NCBI RefSeq assembly: GCF_013409205.1
Contig: NZ_JACCAE010000001.1
Span: 3,224,001 to 3,288,000 of the forward strand
Direction of reading: 5' to 3'
DNA: 64,000 nt
DNA from: Janibacter cremeus
Lineage (GTDB): Bacteria > Actinomycetota > Actinomycetes > Actinomycetales > Dermatophilaceae
Position numbers and translations under genes: made by a program. The notes beneath the pieces were generated by a model that saw only the letters and a program-made list of their open reading frames with translations, was not told the DNA's origin and ran no database searches. Shown here piece by piece: positions 40,801-47,453 of this stretch. Each line of letters opens with the position of its first letter. The stretch's first letter is position 1.

Positions 40801-40852
40801 CGACAGCGACCTGTTCGAACGGGCATACGCCTACATCGAGCAGCATTACTGA
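37814..40852 (+). CDS. hsdR: Type I restriction endonuclease subunit HsdR
   Basis: 1012-aa ATP-dependent translocase and nuclease of the type I system. N-terminal PD-(D/E)XK nuclease: RFDIVLWVNGIPVAVGETK (near residues 136-156; Asp and E-x-K present). SF2 helicase domains: Walker A HTQGSGKTLAM (near 294), DEAH in VLIDEAHRTQEG (near 391), motif III FGLTGTPIAT, and motif VI TITRTNRTWK (near 650). All catalytic motifs look intact, so the system should be active. GTG 37814 begins the conserved N terminus. The complete M-S-R operon lies in one transcript. Confidence 0.94.
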   Translation: MGKLNESTTTQAFVLDRLKKAGWTHIPGKDLSREHEDVFLELGILDAIERLNTGAQDHPEQAPQLLNQLRTLTLSAGEDGLVETNQRVTSWLRGLRNHDFRGRNRSEPVHLVDFHDLSRNTYIVSDEVTFGAGGHKSRFDIVLWVNGIPVAVGETKDSATHGVSWFHAAKDIHDHYESNHAPFFAPSILTFATEGKDLRYAGVRTPLQHWQSWDVSTAPLGEYGWERVGRSVDTLLSPRTLLDVLSGFSVFETTRTPTGMPVLVKVLARYPQYEAVKLILDRVRDGSRNRGLIHHTQGSGKTLAMTFAAAQLMRDETLKNPTVILVADRVQLVDQTYKQFRSTGMSVLSTPESATQLRAQLASDRRGLIFTTVHKFAGAGLLSERDNVIVLIDEAHRTQEGGLGQAMRAALPNATFFGLTGTPIATLDKNTYDLFGHPDDENRTLHSYTSDRSIADGMTVPIHVTARLVEFQLDREGLDTAFGEMLDAEDLDEEARDYLTSKASRTSTFFSNPDRIEAVCADIVEHYYETIDPLGMKAQVVVADRDLCVAYETELARLLAARAAKTGTEPDEVAVVMSVQPKDEQQLQPYKLTRAQENALLERFRAFGDPLKFLVVTSKLGTGFDAPIEGVLYLDKPLKLHTLFQTITRTNRTWKHPETGQTKTHGLVVDYVGLGDGYARAMVPADPEAAKRSIDLDGLIDVFEAELPSALDLFNGIDRTKEGYEVLQAANERLPDEAARDRFAARFGVLEGIWEAAWPHERLATHREAYRFLAKVYQNIKPSSAALDLLWHRLGAKTLEMVHAHIGPVTLTKTSKEAVVADAGTIQMLLDDPTFASLQPEVQDKSAEQVLDSITARLKARIDGETGDHQVWTSLAERLDALRERAIGQAQVALDWLRDLLTTARDLKVAERVEDETGREGLDALPTLTNPHIGALTQIFQEYAPQDTPVLIGRIVDQVDAIAKEVCHEGWVAKPASVRHVRLALRKTLKDNALAGDSDLFERAYAYIEQHY

Positions 40853-41092
40853 CGACGCGACGGCCACATCTCTCTTGGGTACGCTGAGCGCGTCAGGCAG
40901 CACAAATCGTGCCGGGACGTATCTGGTGGCGGTCATTTATGGCCGAACCGAGCAAATCCTTTAGTCTTCCTGCCGACTTGCCTGCGACCACAACCCAGTT
41001 CTCTTCATGCGGTCTGACGCCCGAAGCTCTCGTCCGGGTGCGATCCGCGGCCCCAAGGTGCGGGTCTCGGGTTTCATCCGTGGTGGTTGGAG

Positions 41093-43627
41093 CTAGTCGG
41101 GTGCGGTTTGGCGGTCGAGGGTGTTGGCATCGCGCCAGGCGCGGGAGGTAAGACGCTCGGACCGGTTGCTCTCCGCGTGGAAGGCGGTCTTGCTCTTGCC
41201 CGCAGCGACAGCGGTGATGGCCGCAAAGGCGAGGTCAAGGCGTTCGGGATTGCTGGTGGGGTCTTCGTAGAAGCGGGCGTCTTGTAGCAGGACCTTGACA
41301 GTGTCGGGTGTTGTGCTGAGGGCGGCGGCGATCTCTGCGCGGGTGTGGCCGTGGCGTTGAAGCTCGAGCGCGCGGCCGGCCCGGGCCAGGCGTTCCTCGG
41401 CTGCGGCGATGTTGGTGGCGTGAACCTTGCCTGGGGTGTGGGTGCGTGGGGTGCGGGTGCGTGGGGTGCGGGTGCGAGGCTTAGGTGTTGGTGTGGCTGG
41501 GGGTGTCCAGCGCTGGGGGGTGCGGTCGATGGGGATCCAGGGTGCGAAGCGGTCTGCTAGGCGGGGAAGGTCGTCTGCAGTTAGTTCGAGGACGGTCAGG
41601 TTGCGCTTGCGGGCGAGTTGCTGTTTGGCGTACATCCGTTGGGCGTACTGCTTGTCTTTGGGCATGCCCCACATTTCGACGAGGGTTCCGTCGGCGAGTT
41701 GCCAGTCGGCGCGCCATCGGCCGTTGGGGTTGACCTCGGTGTCGGTGGGGTAGTGGGGTTCGCGGTCGTGGGCGATGCCGTGCTGGTAAAGGAACTCGCA
41801 GACGGCCTTCTCTTGGAGAGAGAGGCATAGGTGTCCGTCGCGGGCTTGGATGATGGTGCCGCGGGCGGTGGGGATGCCGTTGGGGGTCAGTCCAGCGGCG
41901 GTGAGAATTCGTGTCCACGGGAGGACGCGGTTCACGGCGAACCGTAGGAGCAGGAGCCGGTCGAGAACCTCCGGGGTCACGGGGGTGTCGGGGTTGAGGT
42001 GGAGGGTGGTGAGTTGGTCGGGAAGCATTGCGATGCCGCCGAACTCGAGGGTGGCGATTTCGGCGACTGCTGTGGACGTGTGGGCGCGATTGGTGCCCAG
42101 GCCGTTGCAGGCGGTGAGGATGCAGGTGCGGCAATAGGTGACGGGTTCGGTGCAGGTGGGGGTGGTGAAGGTGGCGGCTTGGTGGCCGCACAGGCGGCAA
42201 GGGGTCAGGGGGTCGGTGAGGTTGTCGGTGAGGGTGTGGTCGCCGCCGAAGAGTTTGGTGCGTGTGCGGTCCAGGCGTTCGCGGGCGGCGAGGATGTTTG
42301 GGTGGCCGCGGCGCTTCTCGGGGGCGGGGTGATCGGCCCATGCGTAGTGGTGTGCGAGGGACTCCGGCGGGACGCTGGTGCGGTGATGTGACAGAAGCGT
42401 GCGTCTTCCGGGGTCGTCGGTAGTGTCGAAAGGGACGGTTTCGTAGGGGATGAGTCGGTGTTCGGCGATTTCCGTCCTGAGGCCCCAGGGGTGTTTGGCG
42501 ATGCGGACTGTGGTGACCTCGAATCCGACGCGGGCTGCGTAGCAGGCGGCGGTGGGGACAAGTTGATCGGCTTGGACCCACAGGGTCTTCTTGTCGGGCT
42601 CGTAGTAGGCGACTGCCGCGATTATGTTTTCTTCGCCTCGTTTGTGGCGGGGTCCGTGTGTGGGGAGAGCTTCTGTGGGGATGTCGGCAGTGGTTTCGAT
42701 GACCCAGCCTGTGGAGGCACTGGGGTGTAGTTCGTAGCGTGCGGGGATGGGCCCGTTGGCGGCGGTTGCGTGTGGGGTGGCCATGGGGGTGACAGGCAGA
42801 TTTTGCATGGCCAGCTCAGCGATGACTCGTTCGCGGTGCCGTTCGTCGAAGACAGCTAGTCGGGTGTCGTTGCTGAGGTGCCCGATGGGTTTGCCTCCGT
42901 CGGTCAGGGACAGGCCTTGGCGGCGGGGGGTCAGGGTTAGGGAGCCGATCGGGTGGGGTGGCTTGTCCCAGGTAGTGCCGGTGAGGGCGGCGTCGACCAG
43001 GATTGCACCGGTCTCGTGGGGGTTGGGTAGTGGGTCCAGCGTGATGCCGTAGGTGGCGAGGAATGTTGTAGCGGCGGCGTGGACCTTGTCCAGCGGCAGG
43101 TCGAGGAGGATGGAGTCGGGGGTGACCCAGCCATAGCAGCGCACTTGGCCCCCCCATTGGGAGGCGAGGTCGGCCAAGGTGGGGATCGTGGTCCACCCGA
43201 TCTCTTCCAAGTCGGAGTCGGGCAGGTAGCCGAGGTAACGCTGTTCGTCGGAGAGATCTCGGTTGGGGTCGGCTGCGGAGACGGCGTCGGGGTTGTAGGT
43301 GTTGTCGGGGCGGGGCAGCAGTGCGATGGCCGGAGCGGGCGCGCCCTCGTGTGGGCCGGCGTCGGGGTGCTGGCGGCGGTATTCCTGCAGGGTGTCGCGG
43401 ATGAATCGGTCTGCTTGTCCATCGCCGGACCAGGTGACGTCGATGAGGTCGTCAGCGTCGTCGTAGAAGGGAAGGAGGATGTCCTTGCCCTGTCGTTGGA
43501 TGCGGTAGGGCGCGGGTGTGCTGTCGCGCTGTCGCGCCCACATGTCTGTGTCGAACTCGCCGTCCCCAGCAAAGGCGGGTTTGAGCCTGATGAAGATCGG
43601 ATACCGGTGTGGCAGGTCTTCATTCAT
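41093..43627 (-). CDS. Candidate zinc-ribbon / PD-(D/E)XK nuclease / HTH protein, unknown system
   Basis: 844-aa protein with no family I can name. Visible parts: a zinc-ribbon-like cluster PCRLCGHQ...YCRTCILTAC (residues about 476-502); a restriction-endonuclease-like core CEFLYQHGIAHDREPHYP then GRWRADWQLADGTLVEMWG (about 607-649), where Asp and Glu-x-W fit a VSR/DUF559-like nuclease; a Pro/Thr/Arg linker (about 715-737); and a helix-turn-helix HTRAEIAAALSTTPDTVKVL (about 760-780). The first 450 residues contain no recognised motif. The frame stays open upstream to 44071, but ATG 43627 has AGGGG before it and starts the protein-like sequence. It is convergent with hsdR, 240 bp away. Probable defence or mobile-element nuclease; low confidence in any role. 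Confidence 0.6.
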   Translation of the reverse strand: MNEDLPHRYPIFIRLKPAFAGDGEFDTDMWARQRDSTPAPYRIQRQGKDILLPFYDDADDLIDVTWSGDGQADRFIRDTLQEYRRQHPDAGPHEGAPAPAIALLPRPDNTYNPDAVSAADPNRDLSDEQRYLGYLPDSDLEEIGWTTIPTLADLASQWGGQVRCYGWVTPDSILLDLPLDKVHAAATTFLATYGITLDPLPNPHETGAILVDAALTGTTWDKPPHPIGSLTLTPRRQGLSLTDGGKPIGHLSNDTRLAVFDERHRERVIAELAMQNLPVTPMATPHATAANGPIPARYELHPSASTGWVIETTADIPTEALPTHGPRHKRGEENIIAAVAYYEPDKKTLWVQADQLVPTAACYAARVGFEVTTVRIAKHPWGLRTEIAEHRLIPYETVPFDTTDDPGRRTLLSHHRTSVPPESLAHHYAWADHPAPEKRRGHPNILAARERLDRTRTKLFGGDHTLTDNLTDPLTPCRLCGHQAATFTTPTCTEPVTYCRTCILTACNGLGTNRAHTSTAVAEIATLEFGGIAMLPDQLTTLHLNPDTPVTPEVLDRLLLLRFAVNRVLPWTRILTAAGLTPNGIPTARGTIIQARDGHLCLSLQEKAVCEFLYQHGIAHDREPHYPTDTEVNPNGRWRADWQLADGTLVEMWGMPKDKQYAQRMYAKQQLARKRNLTVLELTADDLPRLADRFAPWIPIDRTPQRWTPPATPTPKPRTRTPRTRTPRTHTPGKVHATNIAAAEERLARAGRALELQRHGHTRAEIAAALSTTPDTVKVLLQDARFYEDPTSNPERLDLAFAAITAVAAGKSKTAFHAESNRSERLTSRAWRDANTLDRQTAPD
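41440..41480. repeat. 15-bp tandem repeat inside the 844-aa gene
   Basis: The unit GGGTGCGTGGGGTGC is present at 41440-41454 and 41455-41469, with a partial third copy at 41470-41480. On the coding (minus) strand it encodes repeated Arg-Thr-Pro-Arg-Thr units of the linker before the HTH. Copy-number change would be in frame, so linker length may vary between strains. Confidence 0.8.
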
Positions 43628-44069
43628 AAAGGATGCCCCTGTCGCATGTGCACGATGTCGTGTGCCGACCTGAGTACTGTGCCACGGCGTAGTGACACCG
43701 TGGACCCGGGCTGGATCGACGTCTGCGCGGCTTGGAGGAGCGCGGCACGAGCGGGAATCGCGTAGGACGGCGTCCTCAAGCAGTCGCCGCGCGGGGAGGT
43801 GCTTGATTGGGTTGCTTCGGCGCGAGGTCATGAGAGAGGTGTCTGGTGGCGCACTGACAACTCTGGTGTATGTGATCGCCCGGCCTTGAGAGCGATACAA
43901 GTCACGGTTCCAAGGGTTCCCAGCGTCGCGACCGTAGTGGGCGTCGATCGGACTGGGCCACTGGGAGTGGACCGTCGCGAGGTTCTGTTGGTTGGGCCGG
44001 TCCAGCCCCTGGTGAGTGACCTGTCTGCGGCTCCGAGGCGCTGTCACACGCATGCGACAGCCTTGGTGC
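43628..44069. other. Divergent gene-free region between the 844-aa gene and a truncated unknown gene
   Basis: 442 bp with no supportable gene. TGTCACAC at 44042-44049 lies exactly 28 bp before the ATG of the plus-strand gene and recurs at the same distance before its paralogue at 46169, followed in both by CCTTGG and GCATG, so it is a conserved upstream element of that gene pair. No clear promoter for the minus-strand gene is visible. Confidence 0.45.
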
Positions 44070-44351
44070 ATGGATGCTACGGACGCGGCGAGCAGCGACG
44101 GAAGTCACGCGAGCGAGGTCGAGAGACTTGGCCCGGAGATGACCGGGCGTTGGCGGGTGGTCACTCAGCGTGCCGTGCACTTGTGGGACCTGGACCGGAT
44201 GGCCTATGTGCGCTTGCCGGGGTTCGAGTCTGACGCGTTCGACTGGGACGGCACCCAGGAGTTGCTCGTCGAGGTACGGGAGTGGCCGGTGGTGGACAAA
44301 ACGTTCTACGTCTACATCGCCCCACCGGAGAACCCGTTGGCGGTGCAGTAG
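44070..44351 (+). pseudogene. Unknown WDLD-motif protein, 3' end removed by IS256-family insertion
   Basis: 93 codons of a gene related to the intact-looking one at 46169. Both share MTGRW, a TQR-VH-WDLD core (TQRAVHLWDLD here) and WPVV-TF-VY (WPVVDKTFYVYI here), then both reach a Val-Gln. Here the frame meets the IS: the TAG stop uses the first base of the element (44349-44351). The partner continues with WRISSRVRRIEPDE, absent here. I recognise no known family. The remaining 93 residues may be non-functional. Confidence 0.65.
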
Positions 44352-45768
44352 TTGAGTCCCGCATAGTGGTGTAGCGCGGTGGCAGACTAGGTGCCCCTGA
44401 GGGCATAGGTGCGGCCACCGTGTGATCCTTCGAGTCAACCTTCTACCGAATCCTCGAACGGAGTCATCACGATGACCGCACCACACATTGTCGACCCTGC
44501 GGGCCTGCTGAGTGAAGCCCTGACCGAAGCAAGCCCGGATCTGATGCGTTCGCTGTTGCAGACGATGATCAACGCGCTGCTGTCCGCGGACGCCGACGCC
44601 GTCGTCGGCGCCGAGTACGGCCGCCCCACACCGGGCCGCTCGGCGCAGCGCAACGGGTACCGCCACCGCGACCTGGACACCCGCGTGGGGACCGTCGACG
44701 TCGCCATCCCGAAGCTGCGCACCGGCAGCTACTTCCCCGAGTGGCTGCTCGAGCGCCGCAAGCGGGCCGAGTCGGCGATGATCACCGTCGTCGCCGACTG
44801 CTACCTCGCCGGCGTCAGCACCCGCCGCATGGACAAGCTCGTCAAGACCCTCGGCATCAACTCCCTGTCCAAGTCGCAGGTCAGCAGGATGGCGGCCGAC
44901 CTGGACCAGATCGTCGAGGACTTCCGCCACCGCCCCCTTGACGAGGCGGGACCGTTCACCTTCGTCGCCGCCGACGCGCTGACGATGAAGGTCCGCGAGG
45001 GCGGGCGCGTGGTCGCCACCTCGGTACTGCTCGCGACCGGGGTCAACGCCGACGGGCACCGCGAAGTCCTCGGACTGCGCGTGGCCACTTCCGAGACCGG
45101 GTCCGCATGGAACGAGTTCTTCGCCGACCTGACCGCCCGCGGCCTGACCGGGGTACGTCTGGTCACCTCCGACGCCCACCAAGGGTTGAAGGAAGCGATC
45201 GCGGCGAACCTGACCGGCGCCGCGTGGCAGCGATGCCGCACCCACTACTCCGCGAACCTGATGGACGTCACGCCCAAGTCGATGTGGCCGGCCGTCAAGG
45301 CGATGCTGCACAGTGTCTATGACCAGCCCGACGCACCCAGCGTGCAGGCCCAGTTCGACCGGCTCATCGAGTACGTCGACGAGAAGCTCCCACAGGTGGC
45401 CGAGCACCTCGCCGGCGCGCGGGAGGACATCCTCGCGTTCACAGCCTTCCCCAAGGACGTGTGGACCCAGATCTGGTCGAACAACCCCCAGGAGCGCCTC
45501 AACCGCGAGATCCGACGCCGGACCGACTCCGTTGGGATCTTCCCCAACCGCAACGCCATCGTGCGTCTGGTCGGAGCCGTCCTGGCCGAACAGACCGACG
45601 AATGGGCCGAAGGACGGCGCTACCTCGGCCTCGACGTCCTGGCCCGCTGCCGCGTCACTCTCATCACCACCACCGACCCCGAGATCGGAGCCGAAACCAT
45701 GCCCGCCCTGACCGCCTAACCCCACCCCGAAGGATCACGCAGCGCTACACCACTACCGGGGACTTGAC
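44351..45768 (+). mobile_element. IS256-family insertion sequence, complete copy A
   Basis: 1418-bp element. The left end (44351-44377) and the complement of the right end (45742-45768) match over 27 bp with about five differences; the inner TAGTGGTGTAGCGC is identical. It encodes one transposase. The left part is identical, as far as visible, to 63499-64000 (copy B, offset 19148). No target duplication: the left flank GTGCAGTA differs from the right flank CCAGACGG, so the locus was rearranged after insertion. Confidence 0.9.
44472..45719 (+). CDS. IS256 family transposase (copy A)
   Basis: 415-aa mutator-type DDE transposase, apparently intact. Catalytic positions: Asp in FVAADALTMKVREGG (near residue 165), Asp in VRLVTSDAHQGLKEA (near 233), Glu in NNPQERLNREIRRRTD (near 342). 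The zinc-like C...H of the insertion domain (WQRCRTHYSANLM) is present. ATG at 44472 starts the conserved N terminus. Spontaneous transposition is plausible given two identical copies in 20 kb. Confidence 0.95.
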   Translation: MTAPHIVDPAGLLSEALTEASPDLMRSLLQTMINALLSADADAVVGAEYGRPTPGRSAQRNGYRHRDLDTRVGTVDVAIPKLRTGSYFPEWLLERRKRAESAMITVVADCYLAGVSTRRMDKLVKTLGINSLSKSQVSRMAADLDQIVEDFRHRPLDEAGPFTFVAADALTMKVREGGRVVATSVLLATGVNADGHREVLGLRVATSETGSAWNEFFADLTARGLTGVRLVTSDAHQGLKEAIAANLTGAAWQRCRTHYSANLMDVTPKSMWPAVKAMLHSVYDQPDAPSVQAQFDRLIEYVDEKLPQVAEHLAGAREDILAFTAFPKDVWTQIWSNNPQERLNREIRRRTDSVGIFPNRNAIVRLVGAVLAEQTDEWAEGRRYLGLDVLARCRVTLITTTDPEIGAETMPALTA

Positions 45769-46168
45769 CCAGACGGGTTCCGGTGAGTTGGTTCTGTGAC
45801 GGCTGCCGCCGGGGGGACGCTGAGCTGAACCCGTCCTTGGCATCACGTTCGGTGAGCGCACGACCAGTCGGGACTGCTGCACGAGCAGGTGCCAATTGGT
45901 CCCGTAGCCTGAGTGGCTGGTGGGGTCATGACGGGTCTCGTAAGCGCTGGGGACAATCGCCCACGCGCGTCCTGACGACGACGGCGGTGATAGGTCCGCT
46001 CGATCCAACTCACGATCGCAATCCGCAACTCGTGTCGAGTGGCCCGGGAGTGGCGGTCGAGGGCGGCTGGGAGCGGGCACTTTGTTCCCGGCTGCGGAAC
46101 TGGCTGTCGCGGTCGGTGGGTAGCACGCACCCAAGAACGTTGTCACACTCCAAGGGCAGGCCTTGGGC
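45769..46168. other. 400-bp gene-free segment between IS256 copy A and the second WDLD gene
   Basis: No frame here looks protein-like. The sequence just past the IS does not continue the gene interrupted at 44351, so this is foreign to that gene: either the product of an IS-adjacent deletion or a remnant of another element. TGTCACAC at 46141-46148 and AAGGGCAGG precede the next gene. Confidence 0.5.
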
Positions 46169-46723
46169 ATGAACGACACGGCGAGCTCAGACGGCATCGA
46201 AGCCAACGAGGACCACCCGGGAGGGGTGCAGCGCCTCAGCTCGGACATGACGGGTCGCTGGCTGGTCTTCACGCAGCGGACTGTGCACGTATGGGATTTG
46301 GACCAGTCCACGTACGCCCGCTGTCCGGGGGAGACCTCGCAGCCGTTTGCCTGGGATGCGGTTGAGGCGCCCATCTGGGAGGTCAGGGCATGGCCCGTGG
46401 TCGGAGAAACCTTCTTCGTCTACTTCGAAGACCCCGGTGACCCCTCACAGGTGCAGTGGCGGATTTCCTCACGTGTTCGCCGCATCGAGCCGGACGAGAA
46501 ACCGGGGGCACCACCGCGGACTGGTGTTGCTCGCAAACGAGGCGACTTCACTCCGTTTCGGTCGCTGGCCGGGTTTACACCGGCCGTTGGACTCCTGGAG
46601 TTTCCCGGGATGTTCATGCGTTGGATACGGGATCGATTTTGCTGTGGCAGTAGCGACACAGGCGGGCCGTGGTCGCGATCATCTCCCCGCATTCGGGGCA
46701 TGCCCTGCGGGGGATATCGGTGA
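46169..46723 (+). CDS. Unknown WDLD-motif protein, second paralogue
   Basis: 184-aa protein of unknown family. The first 115 residues parallel the truncated gene at 44070: MTGRWLVFTQRTVHVWDLD, then WEVRAWPVVGETFFVYFED and WRISSRVRRIEPDE. Composition suggests a small beta-rich domain (alternating hydrophobics, many Trp). The last 36 residues run antisense to the zinc-ribbon of the convergent gene 46614-47180 and are Cys/Arg/Gly-rich, so the natural C terminus may have been replaced. ATG 46169 has AAGGGCAGG upstream. A role as an immunity or sensor protein is possible but unsupported. Confidence 0.55.
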   Translation: MNDTASSDGIEANEDHPGGVQRLSSDMTGRWLVFTQRTVHVWDLDQSTYARCPGETSQPFAWDAVEAPIWEVRAWPVVGETFFVYFEDPGDPSQVQWRISSRVRRIEPDEKPGAPPRTGVARKRGDFTPFRSLAGFTPAVGLLEFPGMFMRWIRDRFCCGSSDTGGPWSRSSPRIRGMPCGGYR

Positions 46724-47180
46724 CAACGGGTGATGGTTCCGGGATCGCTTCCGTGCGTGGGGATGAGTCAGGTGTTATGGGGGCTGCCGGTCCAGCGGAA
46801 GAGTTGCTGATCTGGTCCGTTGTCTTGGAGGGGGTCGCGCTCGCGTTCGCCGACTCGGTGACGCCCTGGTCAGTTGACGAAGGCTCATCACTCGTTCCAG
46901 TGCGCACCGCCAGGACGGCGCCGACGGCGCCGGTACCCAGTCCCAGCAGCAGCGCGGTCCAGCCAAAGAACTTCTTGCCGCCGGAGCCGCCGTACTCCTC
47001 GTCAGGACAGTCGCTGTAATCGCCCTCGATGTCCAGCAATTCCCCCATGGTGCATCCGACGTTGTCGAGAGCCACCTGCTCTGCTTCGGCATCGGCACGG
47101 CCGGCGGCGAACAGCAGGAAGATGCCGAGGAAGATCAGGATGGGGCTGATCGGCAGCAGGAGGGAGGGCGCGCGCCGCAT
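46614..47180 (-). CDS. Small membrane protein with C-terminal zinc ribbon, unknown function
   Basis: 188-aa protein with an N-terminal transmembrane helix (LLLPISPILIFLGIFLLFAA, residues 6-25), a short external loop with two cysteines (GCTMGEL, DCPDEEYG), a second helix (FFGWTALLLGLGTGAVGAVL), a Ser/Thr/Pro-rich linker, and a double-CxxC zinc ribbon CPECGEMIATTARLCRYC (near 159-176). AGAAGGA precedes the ATG. It overlaps the 3' end of the convergent WDLD gene by 110 bp. Zinc-ribbon tails on membrane proteins often mediate protein or nucleic-acid contacts; function here is unknown. Confidence 0.7.
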   Translation of the reverse strand: MRRAPSLLLPISPILIFLGIFLLFAAGRADAEAEQVALDNVGCTMGELLDIEGDYSDCPDEEYGGSGGKKFFGWTALLLGLGTGAVGAVLAVRTGTSDEPSSTDQGVTESANASATPSKTTDQISNSSAGPAAPITPDSSPRTEAIPEPSPVVTDIPRRACPECGEMIATTARLCRYCHSKIDPVSNA

Positions 47181-47453
47181 GAAAGGGGTCCTTCTGAGAA
47201 TGTCGAGTCGTCGTGCAGCAGCACCGTGGCAGCGGGTGCGACCAGTTGCTACACCATGTCAGGATCGTGGTAATCGATATTCAATGCTAGTCGTCCCAAC
47301 ACCCGTAGGACCGCCTACACCTCCAGCACCCGCCCGCCATCGGCCGGCCTTTGATTCTTCACCAGCAGAGGCGGTCTTAGTGCCCCTCATTTACCCGCTC
47401 TTGTCAGTGAAGGGGAGCACGGTCGGCGAGCCGTCCGTATGTGAAGCATGCGT
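47181..47453. other. Gap between zinc-ribbon gene and OLD-like gene
   Basis: 273 bp upstream of the minus-strand zinc-ribbon gene and downstream of the minus-strand ATPase gene. It must hold the promoter of the former; an AT-richer patch (ATCGATATTCAATG near 47275) is the likeliest site. No gene is seen. Confidence 0.3.

Noticed and set aside
43628..44071. Longer version of the 844-aa protein starting at 44071 (992 aa)
   Set aside because: The added 148 residues are Arg/Pro/Ser-rich without pattern and overlap the upstream region of the divergent gene; ATG 43627 has a ribosome-binding site.
45745..46374. A minus-strand frame of about 210 codons between IS256 copy A and the second WDLD gene
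   Set aside because: It runs antisense into the WDLD gene and shows no hydrophobic core pattern or motif; it may include remnant DNA but cannot be supported as a gene.
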